Of a DNA stretch of 64,000 nt, positions 24,189 through 33,141 are shown piece after piece. A program made the position numbers and the translations under genes. The first letter of the stretch is position 1. The number at the start of each line of letters is the position of its first letter. The DNA lies in assembly GCF_002954355.1 (NCBI RefSeq), contig NZ_MQVV01000010.1, positions 434,001 through 498,000 of the forward strand, given 5' to 3'. This DNA comes from Nonlabens tegetincola. GTDB taxonomy: Bacteria > Bacteroidota > Bacteroidia > Flavobacteriales > Flavobacteriaceae. The notes under the pieces were generated by a model. It was not told where the DNA came from. It saw nothing but the letters and a program-made list of their open reading frames with translations, and did not search any database.

Positions 24189-25304
24189 ATGATGGACATA
24201 ACAAGTTTTTTTACGGACTATACACTGCGCACCATAACACTGGGAACGGCTGTTCTGGGAGCTATTTGTGGTATGTTAGGAAGTTTTGCGGTTCTAAGAA
24301 AACAAAGTTTGCTGGGTGATGCTATTTCTCATGCAGCGCTACCTGGAATAGCGCTTGCCTTTCTTTTTACTGGTCTTAAAGATTCTAATGTTTTACTGTT
24401 AGGAGCACTTGTAAGTGGATTTATAGGTACGGTGTGGATAAGAGGAATAGTAACAAAAACGCACCTTAAAACAGATACTGCTTTAGGTTTAATTTTGAGT
24501 TTGTTTTTTGGTTTTGGAGAGTTAGTTCTTAGTTACTTAAAAAAACAACCTGACGCTAATCAAGCAGGTTTGGATAAGTATTTATTTGGTCAAGCTGCGA
24601 CACTTGTAGAGAGTGATGTTAACTTAATGATTATTGTAACAGGTATAAGTCTGGTTATAATGCTTCTGTTTTGGAAAGAATTTAAACTGTTGCTTTTTGA
24701 TAAAAATTATGCTCTCACCTTAGGATTTAATACCAGAATTATTGATGGGCTTATTAGTTTTTTTATAGTTCTAGCTATTGTAATTGGGTTACAAACTGTA
24801 GGAGTAGTTTTAATGAGTGCCATGCTGCTGGCACCAGCTGCTGCTGCTAGACAGTGGACAAATAGTCTAGGTGTAATGGTGTTGTTAGCAGCTGTTTTTG
24901 GAGCTGTTGCAGGTGTTGTAGGTACAGGAATAAGTGCTAGTTACAATAATTTATCTACGGGTCCTGTTATTGTTTTGGTAGCATCAGTATTTGTTGGATT
25001 CTCCTTTGTTTTTTCACCTTCAAGAGGATTGCTTTTTAAACAAATTAGACTAGTGCGCAATCGCAGGGATCTACACCTTAAAAAAACACTACAATTTATG
25101 TACTCTATCGTTGAGAAACATGACGATATAAGTAGACCACACGCAATACGCATTCTTAATCAGTTTCAAGGTTACTCAAAAGGAACGCTAAGACAGTTAG
25201 AAGAAAAAAACTGGATTGAAATCAAAGGCGATACATGGTCATTGACTACATCGGGATTTCATACTGCACAAAATTTGTATAACAACAACGTACCTCAATC
25301 ATGA
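24189..25304 (+). CDS. Metal ABC transporter permease 1 with C-terminal winged-helix domain
   Basis: 371 aa. Residues ~1-280 form the ABC-3 permease of Mn/Zn/Fe importers (MLGSFAVLRKQSLLGDAISH, LPGIALAF, GLQTVGVVLMSAMLLAPAAA). Residues ~290-371 are soluble and read as a winged helix: LKKTLQFMYSIVEKHDDISR, GTLRQLEEKNWIEIKGDTW, SLTTSGFHTAQNL, closely resembling the DNA-binding part of DtxR-type regulators. The same architecture occurs in the neighbouring permease. A fusion of this kind is known from Chlamydia YtgC-R, where the repressor is released by cleavage; whether that happens here is unknown. Overlaps the next gene by 4 bp. Confidence 0.9.
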   Translation: MMDITSFFTDYTLRTITLGTAVLGAICGMLGSFAVLRKQSLLGDAISHAALPGIALAFLFTGLKDSNVLLLGALVSGFIGTVWIRGIVTKTHLKTDTALGLILSLFFGFGELVLSYLKKQPDANQAGLDKYLFGQAATLVESDVNLMIIVTGISLVIMLLFWKEFKLLLFDKNYALTLGFNTRIIDGLISFFIVLAIVIGLQTVGVVLMSAMLLAPAAAARQWTNSLGVMVLLAAVFGAVAGVVGTGISASYNNLSTGPVIVLVASVFVGFSFVFSPSRGLLFKQIRLVRNRRDLHLKKTLQFMYSIVEKHDDISRPHAIRILNQFQGYSKGTLRQLEEKNWIEIKGDTWSLTTSGFHTAQNLYNNNVPQS

Positions 25305-26497
25305 ATCCAGAAATAGCAATCCTTTTAATTTCATGTCTTACCGCGGTAGCTTGTGCTATACCAGGTGTGTTTTTGGTACTTCGTAAAATGGCTTTGATAA
25401 GCGATGCGATCTCTCACTCTATTCTTCCAGGAATAGTGGTTGGTTTTTTTATTACTCATGATCTCGCATCACCGTGGCTTATATTATTGGCTGCAATTAG
25501 TGGAATTGTAACAGTATGGTTGGTAGAGGCTATCCAAAAAACTGGACTTGTTAAAGAGGATACTGCCATTGGATTAGTTTTTCCTGCATTGTTTAGCATC
25601 GGAGTTTTATTAATAGCTATTTATGCAAACGATGTACATCTGGATACAGATGCTGTGCTAGTTGGGAAATTAGAATACGCTCCATTTGATAATTGGATAA
25701 TAAATTCAAGTAGTAGTCAGGAAGGAATTACCAATCCAGAAGATTTTATTAATATGGGCCCTAAAAGCTTATGGACTACGGGATCTGTTTTGTTGGTTAC
25801 CTTAGTGTTATTAGGACTTTTTTATAAAGAATTAAAGCTAAGTACTTTTGATATTGGCTTAACTAGTGCATTAGGTTTTTCACCGGTGATTCTTCATTAT
25901 GGATTAATGAGTGTCGCATCTGTTACCACTGTGGTTTCCTTTGATGCAGTAGGCGCCATTCTAGTAGTTGCATTAATAATCGCGCCGGCAGCGACCGCTT
26001 ATTTACTTACTAACGATTTGAAAAAAATGTTGCTACTCTCTGTAGTTTTTGGAATTCTTGCCGCCTTTGGAGGATACTACTTATCCATGTGGTTAGATGC
26101 ATCTATATCAGGCTCGATCACAACTGTTCTAGGTTTAATTTTTCTTCTCGTTTATTTATTTGCTCCTTCAAGAGGACTACTAGCAGTGTTGTTTAGGCAA
26201 CGCAGGCAACGTACCGAGGTTTCTCTTCTCACGTTCTTACTGCACTTGAACAATCACGACAGTATCGAGGAGCGCAGTGTAACACATTTACAAGAGCATA
26301 TTAATTGGGGTAAAGTACGTGCCAAAAAAGTATTGAAACTGGCGCTAGAGAATAACATGATATCAAAAAATGGTGATGTAGTAACATTATCCAATAAGGG
26401 TAAAGAGTTTACTGAAAAAGCCCTGGATTACATCATTACTAACAAGGATGAGAAGATCGAAGATATGAAGGACGATTTCTTCTTGTTTAGAGGTTAA
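25301..26497 (+). CDS. Metal ABC transporter permease 2 with C-terminal winged-helix domain
   Basis: 398 aa. ABC-3 permease core (IPGVFLVLRKMALISDAISH, LPGIVVGFF, FDAVGAILVVALIIAPAATA) over residues ~1-290, with a periplasmic insert around residues 125-160 (SSSSQEGITNPEDFINMGPK). The cytoplasmic tail (~300-398) again reads as a winged helix: LTFLLHLNNHDSIEERSVTH, NWGKVRAKKVLKLALENNM, VVTLSNKGKEFTEKAL. With the other permease it would form a heterodimeric channel. Last gene of the cluster; a strong terminator follows at 26505. Confidence 0.9.
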   Translation: MNPEIAILLISCLTAVACAIPGVFLVLRKMALISDAISHSILPGIVVGFFITHDLASPWLILLAAISGIVTVWLVEAIQKTGLVKEDTAIGLVFPALFSIGVLLIAIYANDVHLDTDAVLVGKLEYAPFDNWIINSSSSQEGITNPEDFINMGPKSLWTTGSVLLVTLVLLGLFYKELKLSTFDIGLTSALGFSPVILHYGLMSVASVTTVVSFDAVGAILVVALIIAPAATAYLLTNDLKKMLLLSVVFGILAAFGGYYLSMWLDASISGSITTVLGLIFLLVYLFAPSRGLLAVLFRQRRQRTEVSLLTFLLHLNNHDSIEERSVTHLQEHINWGKVRAKKVLKLALENNMISKNGDVVTLSNKGKEFTEKALDYIITNKDEKIEDMKDDFFLFRG

Positions 26498-26504
26498 AAG
26501 TGCA

Positions 26505-26540
26505 ATCAAAAAAGGACAGTAAAAACTGTCCTTTTTTGAT
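26505..26540. terminator. Bidirectional terminator after metal-uptake cluster
   Basis: ATCAAAAAAGGACAGT, loop AAAA, ACTGTCCTTTTTTGAT: a 16-bp perfect stem with A and T runs on either side, able to stop transcripts from the metal cluster and from the convergent crotonase gene. Confidence 0.92.
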
Positions 26541-26560
26541 TTAAATGGTAATCTCTCAGT

Positions 26561-27328
26561 TTAAAATTGAGCCTTTCTCTTCTCTAAAAATGCGGTTGTA
26601 CCTTCTTTAAAGTCGTCCGTTCCAAAACTCTCTCCGAAACAGTCAATCTCAGTTTGATAACCATTTATTCCATCTACGTAACCAGCATTTACAGCGTCAA
26701 TGGCAGCTCCTATAGCTACTGGGCTGTTTTTCATGATTTTGCCAGCTATTTTTTCACAAGTAGGTATTAATTCTTCACTTGTTACCACGTGATTCACAAG
26801 ACCATAAGAGTGAGCCATCGCGGCATCAATCATTCCAGCTGTCATTATCATTTCCATAGCACGACCTTTACCAATTAATTGGGGTAAACGTTGTGTACCA
26901 CCGTATCCAGGAATCACTCCTAGAGATACTTCAGGCAAACCTACTCGTGCATTGTCGCTAGCTATTCTAAAATGAGCTGCCATCGCAAGTTCTAATCCAC
27001 CACCTAGTGCAAAACCATTAACGGCTGCAATGATGGGTTTACTACAGTTTTCTACCTTATCAAATAGTGATTCTTGGCCTAATCTCGCAAGCTCTTTTCC
27101 TTGTTCAGGAGAAAAATCGGCAAATTCTGAAATATCGGCTCCGGCTACAAAGGCTTTTTCGCCACTACCTGTTAGAATGACAACTCTAACCTCTTGATTA
27201 TTTTCAACATCATCTATCGCTTGACTTAACTCGGCGATTGTAGCTTTATTCAAAGCGTTTAATTTACTTGGTCGGTTTATAGTGATGGTTGCGATTCTGT
27301 TTTCTACAGCAATTAGAATGTTTTCCAT
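26561..27328 (-). CDS. Enoyl-CoA hydratase/isomerase family protein
   Basis: 255 aa crotonase. Oxyanion-hole segments AGADISEF (near 63) and NGFALGGGLELAMAAH (near 106). Both catalytic glutamates of true hydratases are present, in GLELAMA and in GLPEVSLGVIPGYGGTQRLP. It would add water to trans-2-enoyl-CoA in fatty-acid or amino-acid breakdown. No beta-oxidation partners are adjacent; it stands alone, convergent to the metal cluster. Homologues in this phylum are also called crotonase or 3-hydroxybutyryl-CoA dehydratase, so the chain-length preference is open. Confidence 0.92.
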   Translation of the reverse strand: MENILIAVENRIATITINRPSKLNALNKATIAELSQAIDDVENNQEVRVVILTGSGEKAFVAGADISEFADFSPEQGKELARLGQESLFDKVENCSKPIIAAVNGFALGGGLELAMAAHFRIASDNARVGLPEVSLGVIPGYGGTQRLPQLIGKGRAMEMIMTAGMIDAAMAHSYGLVNHVVTSEELIPTCEKIAGKIMKNSPVAIGAAIDAVNAGYVDGINGYQTEIDCFGESFGTDDFKEGTTAFLEKRKAQF

Positions 27329-27415
27329 ATTTAATATTTTCTTGTAAAAATAAGGTTTCTATATCTTTTGTTTCAGCACAGCAGTGTGATGTTTGAGAGA
27401 TGATGTTGATTGTTA

Positions 27416-27431
27416 CGCTTTCGCGAAAGCG
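27416..27431. repeat. Palindromic repeat copy 8 (intergenic)
   Basis: Perfect CGCTTTCGCGAAAGCG extended by TTA on the left and TAA on the right, giving a 22-bp perfect palindrome. It lies in the divergent spacer between the crotonase and zinc-ribbon genes. Confidence 0.95.
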
Positions 27432-27509
27432 TAAACTTATATATAACCTAGTTTCAAGTTCAAGTAGGATCATTTACAAACGTTTAATTTTTCTACGTAA
27501 CTTGCTGCA

Positions 27510-27863
27510 ATGAAAGTAACTAAACAGTGTCCTGAATGTGGTGATGAGGTACGAGGACGAGCAGATAAACGATTTTGTAGTGATTATTGCAGGAATGTTG
27601 CCAATAACAAGCTCAATAAAGATAGTACAGCTCTCATGCGTAATATTAATAATCGATTGAGGAAAAACTGGCGTATCCTAAAAAGTATTAATGTAAATGA
27701 TAAAACCAAAACTACTCGTAACAAACTGCTAGCAGAAGGTTTTGACTTTAATTTTTTTACTAGTATTTACACCACTAAAAAAGGGACGATTTACTATTTT
27801 GTCTATGATCAAGGTTATCTTCCTATGGATGACGATTATTACTTAATTGTTAAACGGGAATAA
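27510..27863 (+). CDS. Zinc-ribbon protein of unknown function
   Basis: 117 aa. The N-terminus has four cysteines in a treble-clef-like ribbon, CPECGDEVRGRADKRFCSDYC (Cys-x2-Cys, then Cys-x3-Cys). A basic middle follows (LRKNWRILKSINVNDKTK), then a beta-rich end (TSIYTTKKGTIYYFVYDQGY). Small proteins like this are common and conserved in Flavobacteriia but have no assigned role; nucleic-acid binding is a guess from the ribbon and charge. It precedes a sensor kinase by 33 bp on the same strand and may share its transcript. Confidence 0.72.
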   Translation: MKVTKQCPECGDEVRGRADKRFCSDYCRNVANNKLNKDSTALMRNINNRLRKNWRILKSINVNDKTKTTRNKLLAEGFDFNFFTSIYTTKKGTIYYFVYDQGYLPMDDDYYLIVKRE

Positions 27864-27896
27864 TAAGACGGCTGTAATTAAGTTATAGGCATATCT

Positions 27897-29048
27897 ATGA
27901 ATATCACAGAAGATAAAAATGTATTGAGATGGGTGATTATTGGTTTTTCAGTGGTCACGGTGAGTATTATACTTTGGAACACTTATGTGTTTTTTCAAGG
28001 TGTAAAAGAAATGGAACGTAAAAATATTGCGGAATATGCTACAGCTGTAAAAGACCTACAAAACGCTCCTAAAAATGCTTACATAGGTGATTTGGGTTTT
28101 ACTGTTGCTCAAAATATGACAAGTATACCCTTAATAAGGGTAACTTACAAGGGTGAAATAAGTACTAGAAATTTACCTGCTAACATTGAAGAGACAGATA
28201 CTGTACGGATAAAACAGCTTATTGAAATATATAAATCACAAAATGAGCCCTACATCATTAATTACGAAGGAAAACCCATAAGCACCATATATTATGGTAA
28301 TAGTGATGTGATAAATAAAATTAAGTATTATCCACTGGCGCTGGTTGTGGTTATGGTGTTATTTAGTTTTGTTATTTGGTTTTTTTACAGATCAACTAAG
28401 GCCAGCGAACAAAATAAGTTGTGGGCTGGTATGGCTAAAGAAAGTGCTCATCAAATAGGTACTCCTTTATCATCACTGGTAGGATGGACACACATTTTGA
28501 GAGACTCTAAAGTAGAGCCTTCTTACATCGATGAGATGGAAAAGGATATTAATAGATTGAAAACTATTACAGACCGTTTTTCAAAAATAGGATCGGTTCC
28601 TAAACTAGTAAAAGCTGATGTTGTAGAAGAAACTAGGCAAGCTACTGATTATCTTAAAAATCGCGTCTCTAAACTAGTTGAGATAACTATGGATTTACCT
28701 GAACAACCTATTCCTGTTTTACTTAATAAAGAGTTGTACGCTTGGGTAATAGAAAATTTAATTAAAAATGGTATTGATGCCATGAAAGGGAAAGGAGCTT
28801 TACATGTGTTTGTTAAGGCAGAGGTTAGGCAGGTTTCAATTCAAATTTCAGATACTGGTAAAGGAATTCCTAAGAACGACTGGAAGCGTATTTTTACTCC
28901 TGGATTTACCACCAAAAAACGAGGATGGGGTCTTGGTTTATCTCTAGCAAAAAGAATTATTCATGACTACCACAAGGGTAAAATAAAAGTCATGGATAGT
29001 AAAAAAAATGTAGGTACTACCTTTGAAATAACCATCGATAGAATTTAA
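27897..29048 (+). CDS. Membrane sensor histidine kinase
   Basis: 383 aa. Two membrane spans (about residues 13-33 and 146-164) enclose a periplasmic sensor region of ~110 residues. The phosphoacceptor His185 is in MAKESAHQIGTPLSSLVGW, an H-box of the type frequent in Bacteroidota. The ATPase domain has the N-box IENLIKNGIDAM, DTGKGIP and the G2 box GWGLGLSLAK. No HAMP or PAS domain seen. No response regulator lies nearby, so it is an orphan kinase; signal and partner unknown. Confidence 0.9.
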   Translation: MNITEDKNVLRWVIIGFSVVTVSIILWNTYVFFQGVKEMERKNIAEYATAVKDLQNAPKNAYIGDLGFTVAQNMTSIPLIRVTYKGEISTRNLPANIEETDTVRIKQLIEIYKSQNEPYIINYEGKPISTIYYGNSDVINKIKYYPLALVVVMVLFSFVIWFFYRSTKASEQNKLWAGMAKESAHQIGTPLSSLVGWTHILRDSKVEPSYIDEMEKDINRLKTITDRFSKIGSVPKLVKADVVEETRQATDYLKNRVSKLVEITMDLPEQPIPVLLNKELYAWVIENLIKNGIDAMKGKGALHVFVKAEVRQVSIQISDTGKGIPKNDWKRIFTPGFTTKKRGWGLGLSLAKRIIHDYHKGKIKVMDSKKNVGTTFEITIDRI

Positions 29049-29058
29049 TAGCAAAAAA

Positions 29059-29090
29059 AAATGTCCATTTAATAATTTAAATGGACATTT
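29059..29090. terminator. Hairpin between sensor kinase and clpX
   Basis: AAATGTCCATTTAA, loop TAAT, TTAAATGGACATTT: a 14-bp perfect stem preceded by an A-run (gives U-tract to the clpX transcript) and followed by TTTATAT. Likely bidirectional. Confidence 0.82.
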
Positions 29091-29111
29091 ATATAGTGTA
29101 GTCATTCTCTT

Positions 29112-30350
29112 TTAAATAACAGCCTTAAGCTGTTTTTGTAAGCCACTATTGTTAAGCTTTGATTCGGCATAGGATTTAGTGATTTTAAGTTCTTTTTCAT
29201 CACTACCAGGAAGCTCAAACATGGCATCCGTTAAAATAGCCTCGCATAAAGATCTTAATCCACGAGCACCTAATTTGTATTCAATAGCTTTTTCTACGAT
29301 ATAATCTAGTGCTCCATCGGTAATACTAAAACTGATATCATCCATAGCAAATAGCTTTTCATACTGCTTGATGATAGCGTTTTTAGGCTCAGTAAGGATA
29401 GCTCTCAAAGTTCCTTTATCCAATGGATTCATGTGAGTAAGAACAGGTAATCTACCTATGATTTCTGGGATCATACCAAAATCCTTAACATCTTTAGGGA
29501 TGATGTACTTAAGTAAGTTTTCTCTATCTAGAACATCGTCATTACTTTTGGCCGCACTGAATCCGACAGCCTGCATGTTTAGACGTTTCCTTATTACTCT
29601 TTCAATACCGTCAAAGGCACCACCAGCAATGAAAAGAATATTTTCTGTATTTACTTCAATAAATTTTTGGTCAGGATGTTTACGTCCACCTTTAGGTGGT
29701 ACATTAACAACGGTTCCTTCTAATAATTTAAGAAGTGCCTGTTGAACACCTTCTCCAGATACATCTCTCGTGATTGATGGATTGTCGCTTTTACGAGCAA
29801 TTTTATCAATCTCGTCTATAAAAACTATTCCTGTTTGTGCTTTTTCAAGATTGTAATCAGCCGCTTGTAATAATCTTGTAAGAATGCTTTCAACATCTTC
29901 TCCTACGTAACCAGCTTCTGTAAGTACTGTCGCATCAACAATGGCTAAAGGTACATTAAGCATTTTAGCAACCGTTTTTGCTATAAGCGTTTTTCCAGTT
30001 CCTGTTTGACCTACCATCAAAATGTTTGACTTTTGAATTTCAATATCGTCATCACTTTGCGGTTGTAATAACCTTTTGTAATGGTTATATACGGCTACAG
30101 ACATTACCTTTTTTGTATGCTCCTGACCTATAATATAAGTGTCTAAAAAAGCTTTTATGTCTTGTGGTTTCCTTAATTTAAGATCATCACTTGTTACACC
30201 AGTGTCGCTTGTTTTTGTGTCTTCTAAAACGATACCATAAGCTTGTTCAATACAACGATCACATATGTGTGCATCTAAACCTGCAATCAGTAAATTGGTT
30301 TCGGACTTACTGCGTCCACAAAAACTACATTCTAATTCTTCCTTACTCAT
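29112..30350 (-). CDS. clpX: ATP-dependent Clp protease ATP-binding subunit ClpX
   Basis: 412 aa AAA+ unfoldase that feeds substrates to ClpP. N-terminal zinc-binding domain with Cys8, Cys11, Cys30 and Cys33; Walker A GQTGTGKT at 114-121; Walker B with [11 protein letters not shown]; pore loop GYVGEDVE; sensor and arginine-finger regions ([14 protein letters not shown]). The ClpP-binding tripeptide loop of the Ile-Gly-Phe type is not obvious to me; [12 protein letters not shown] matches the conserved stretch. It follows clpP by 147 bp, a gap that includes a short inverted repeat 15 nt before its start. Confidence 0.97.
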   Translation of the reverse strand: MSKEELECSFCGRSKSETNLLIAGLDAHICDRCIEQAYGIVLEDTKTSDTGVTSDDLKLRKPQDIKAFLDTYIIGQEHTKKVMSVAVYNHYKRLLQPQSDDDIEIQKSNILMVGQTGTGKTLIAKTVAKMLNVPLAIVDATVLTEAGYVGEDVESILTRLLQAADYNLEKAQTGIVFIDEIDKIARKSDNPSITRDVSGEGVQQALLKLLEGTVVNVPPKGGRKHPDQKFIEVNTENILFIAGGAFDGIERVIRKRLNMQAVGFSAAKSNDDVLDRENLLKYIIPKDVKDFGMIPEIIGRLPVLTHMNPLDKGTLRAILTEPKNAIIKQYEKLFAMDDISFSITDGALDYIVEKAIEYKLGARGLRSLCEAILTDAMFELPGSDEKELKITKSYAESKLNNSGLQKQLKAVI

Positions 30351-30364
30351 ATTCCTAATTCTTA

Positions 30365-30380
30365 AGATCCTATGGGATCT
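30365..30380 (-). promoter_or_regulatory. Short inverted repeat in the clpX leader
   Basis: AGATCC-TATG-GGATCT, a 6-bp stem with 4-nt loop just upstream of the clpX start codon. It could be a leader hairpin or an operator; chance is also possible. Confidence 0.3.
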
Positions 30381-30497
30381 CTAGTATTCATTTTTTGAAG
30401 TAAAATAATGAACTATTCAAAGGTGAATTACCAAAATGCTTTTTATTGCGTGAGTAAAACCCTTTAAACATTCTATTACTTATTCTTGATCGTGAAA

Positions 30498-31172
30498 TTA
30501 ATCGCGATTAAGCACTTCATCAATCATACCGTATTCTTTTGCTTTATCTGCCTTCATCCAATAATCTCTATCTGAATCTTCGTATACTTTATCGTAAGAT
30601 TGTCCAGAATGTTTTGCAATAATTGTATAAAGCTCTTCTTTAAGGGTTACAATTTCTCTTGCTGTAATTTCAATATCGCTTGCTTGTCCTTGGGCTCCAC
30701 CTAAAGGTTGGTGAATCATTACTCTACTGTGTGGTAAGGCACTTCTTTTGCCTTTTTCACCAGCACATAGAAGCACTGCTCCCATACTAGCAGCCATGCC
30801 AGTACAAATTGTTGCTACGTCTGGCTTTATGAATTGCATGGTGTCATAGATTCCTAAACCGGCGTAAACGCTTCCTCCTGGAGAATTTAAGTAAATCTGA
30901 ATGTCTTTATTAGCATCTGCACTTTCTAAAAACAGTAATTGCGCTTGCACAATATTTGCTACTTGATCATTTATTCCAGTTCCTAAAAAGATAATTCGAT
31001 CCATCATAAGACGTGAAAAAACATCAAAGATGGCGATGTTCATTTGACGCTCCTCGATAATATTTGGAGTTAAATTTGTTGGGTACATGCTACTCATAAT
31101 TTTTGAGTAGTAGTTACTGTTTATTCCCTGATCCTTGATGGCAAATTTTTCAAATTCTTTAGCTATATCCAT
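30498..31172 (-). CDS. clpP: ATP-dependent Clp protease proteolytic subunit ClpP
   Basis: 224 aa serine peptidase that forms the tetradecameric chamber. The triad is Ser129 (GMAASMGA), His154 (VMIHQPLGG) and Asp203 (DRDYWM); the Ser-His and Ser-Asp spacing of 25 and 74 residues matches E. coli ClpP. The N-terminal ~30 residues exceed the mature enzyme and are probably a processed propeptide. Encoded 87 bp after tig and before clpX on the same strand, the usual tig-clpP-clpX order of protein quality control. Confidence 0.97.
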   Translation of the reverse strand: MDIAKEFEKFAIKDQGINSNYYSKIMSSMYPTNLTPNIIEERQMNIAIFDVFSRLMMDRIIFLGTGINDQVANIVQAQLLFLESADANKDIQIYLNSPGGSVYAGLGIYDTMQFIKPDVATICTGMAASMGAVLLCAGEKGKRSALPHSRVMIHQPLGGAQGQASDIEITAREIVTLKEELYTIIAKHSGQSYDKVYEDSDRDYWMKADKAKEYGMIDEVLNRD

Positions 31173-31259
31173 AGTGTAATATTACTTCAACTTGTACGAA
31201 AAAGGCGTTAACATTTCGGTAAAATGATAACGCCTAAAGATATGAATTTATACGGTGTA

Positions 31260-32588
31260 TTAAGCTTGGTAAGCTTCTTTTATAAAGTCCTCGTAGGTAA
31301 GCTCTTTAGACTTAGCTTTAACGTTGTCCTTAAAGTATTGGAGCATTTTTTCGTTCTGTAATTGCTCACTCATACGTTTCACCTCTTCTTGATTGCTCAT
31401 TACTCGTGCAACGATTTGCTCAACTTCTTCATCAGTAGCGTCTGTATGACCAAATTGTGCCATTTGCATTTTTATCTGTGTTCCGGCATATTCTTTTAAG
31501 TCTTCAAACTTTAATTGAAGATCTTCATTTTTTTGCAGGATAGCACTCTCAATGAGTTGATAACGTAATCCTTTTTCAGATTTGTTATATTCTTCTTCAG
31601 CTTCCTCAGCCGTTAAAGTGTTTTCTCCATTGTTTGCAATCCATCTTTTAAGAAAATCTGCTGGAAGATCAAATTTTGTTTTTTCAATAAGTTCTTCAGT
31701 AACATCTGTCAAAAACTTTTGATCAGTTTGTTGAGAAAATTGTTTCTTAGCGTCTTCTCTTAAACGTTCTCTTAGCTCATCTTCACTTGTGATGATTCCT
31801 TCACCAAACAATTTATCAAAGAACTCTTGGTTAAGCTCTGCTTTTTCCCTGGTGTTAACTTCAGTTACTTCAAATGTAACAGGTACATTTAATTCATCTT
31901 TCTTTTCAAAATCAATTTTAAGGTGATGAGCTAAATCACTGTTGTCCTCAAAAAGATTTTTGGTTTTTAATTCGATTGAATCTCCAACTTTAGACCCAAC
32001 AAACTTTTTAAGGTTTGTTTTTCCTTTAATTTTTGATATTGGGAAAGTTGCGTCAGTGTTGATTTCTTCCTCATCATTTCTAAAAACACCAGTAACTTCG
32101 TCACCTTCAGCAACCTCATCTTTAGAAACTAACTTTCCGTATTGTTCTCTAATACGATCTATTTGATCGTTGATGGTTTTGTCGTCTGTTTTTATTTCAT
32201 AAGCCGTGATTCCCTTAATCTTTGAAGGTTCTACTTCAAATTCTGGAGCAAGGCCTATTTCAAAGTCAAATGTAAAGTTATCACCATTCCAGTCTATATC
32301 AGCTTGTTCTTTAGGTAATGGATTTCCTAAAAGATTAAGTTTTTCTTCAGTGATATATTCGTTTAGTTTTTGCTGGATAAGTTTATTTACCTCATCAACC
32401 AATACAGGAACTCTGTACTTCTTGTTTATTAATGATGCAGGAACTTTACCTTTTCTAAATCCTGGAATAGAAGCAGTCTTACGATAATCCTTTAGGATTT
32501 TTTCTACCTGCTCTTGATAATCACTCTTCTCTATCTCTAGAGTAAGCACCGCATTAAGTGCGTCTACGTCAGTACGTTTTAAATTCAT
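31260..32588 (-). CDS. tig: Trigger factor
   Basis: 442 aa ribosome-bound chaperone. The N-terminal ribosome-binding domain has the signature GFRKGKVPASLINKKY (normally GFRxGKxP). The central FKBP-type region (~150-230) is short and divergent, with few of the usual prolyl-isomerase residues, as is common in Bacteroidota. The C-terminal helical arms follow (SEQLQNEKMLQYFKDNVKAK). It has a strong promoter (TTTG, 20 nt, TAATTTTG) and heads the tig-clpP-clpX group. Confidence 0.93.
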   Translation of the reverse strand: MNLKRTDVDALNAVLTLEIEKSDYQEQVEKILKDYRKTASIPGFRKGKVPASLINKKYRVPVLVDEVNKLIQQKLNEYITEEKLNLLGNPLPKEQADIDWNGDNFTFDFEIGLAPEFEVEPSKIKGITAYEIKTDDKTINDQIDRIREQYGKLVSKDEVAEGDEVTGVFRNDEEEINTDATFPISKIKGKTNLKKFVGSKVGDSIELKTKNLFEDNSDLAHHLKIDFEKKDELNVPVTFEVTEVNTREKAELNQEFFDKLFGEGIITSEDELRERLREDAKKQFSQQTDQKFLTDVTEELIEKTKFDLPADFLKRWIANNGENTLTAEEAEEEYNKSEKGLRYQLIESAILQKNEDLQLKFEDLKEYAGTQIKMQMAQFGHTDATDEEVEQIVARVMSNQEEVKRMSEQLQNEKMLQYFKDNVKAKSKELTYEDFIKEAYQA

Positions 32589-32622
32589 TTAAAGACTTTT
32601 AAGTGCTGTTAAAATTGGGGTG

Positions 32623-32654
32623 CAAAATTAGTCTTTATTTAGTTGTAAAACAAA
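32623..32654 (-). promoter_or_regulatory. tig: Promoter of tig
   Basis: On the minus strand TTTG (32654-32651), 20 nt, TAATTTTG (32630-32623), an excellent match to the Bacteroidota consensus. The leader to the ATG at 32588 is about 30 nt. Confidence 0.75.
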
Positions 32655-32717
32655 GTCTTTATACCTTTGAATTTCAATTACTTTGAAACTTTAATAAAAC
32701 TTAAAGAATTTGAGAGA

Positions 32718-33065
32718 TTAATCCTCGTCTCTATCAAGTAGTTTAAATAATAATGAACGCCCTATTGCAAGCAACAATGAAAAAATAATTGCCCACCAAA
32801 GTCCATCAACATTAAAACCTCCTACTAACCAATCAGCGAGTAAAATGATGACAGCATTTATTATTAGCAGAAATAAACCTAAAGTTACTATGGTAATTGG
32901 AAAGGTTAATATTTGGAGAATTGGTTTTACTGTAAAGTTCAATAAAGATAAAACTACTGCTACAAGAATAGCACTCCACCATCCAGTGGTGCTTGCTCCT
33001 GGTAAAATTTTGGATAAAAGGATTACTAACGCAGCTGTTATTAATAGTTTAAGTAAAAATTTCAT
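32718..33065 (-). CDS. Phage-holin-4-2-like small membrane protein
   Basis: 115 aa, four hydrophobic spans. It shows the typical pattern of the family annotated phage holin family 4, superfamily IV: VVLSLLNFTVKPILQILTFP, then VTLGLFLLIINAVIILLADW, and a charged end (KLLDRDED). Most members are chromosomal housekeeping membrane proteins in bacteria, with no phage link; there are no phage genes here. Function unknown. Stand-alone gene between tig and a terminator. Confidence 0.8.
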   Translation of the reverse strand: MKFLLKLLITAALVILLSKILPGASTTGWWSAILVAVVLSLLNFTVKPILQILTFPITIVTLGLFLLIINAVIILLADWLVGGFNVDGLWWAIIFSLLLAIGRSLLFKLLDRDED

Positions 33066-33091
33066 AAATATTAATTTTAATAAAAATAAAA

Positions 33092-33120
33092 AAACCTGCT
33101 TGATTAAATCAAGCAGGTTT
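33092..33120 (-). terminator. Terminator of FadL/SGNH-hydrolase transcript
   Basis: AAACCTGCTTGAT, loop TAA, ATCAAGCAGGTTT: a 13-bp perfect stem; the minus transcript then runs into a U-rich stretch (complement of TAAAAATAAAA). Confidence 0.9.
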
Positions 33121-33141
33121 CTTATTTATTATAATCTATTT

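Noticed and set aside
30498-30511. TTAATCGCGATTAA at the clpP stop as a missing copy in the widest interval
   Set aside because: It shares only the TCGCGA centre with the motif and is explained by the codons for Leu-Asn-Arg-Asp-stop; probably chance. Another TCGCGA at 16685-16690 also lacks the arms.
32718-33065. Holin-like gene as a sign of a prophage
   Set aside because: This family is mostly chromosomal membrane proteins, and no other phage gene is near.
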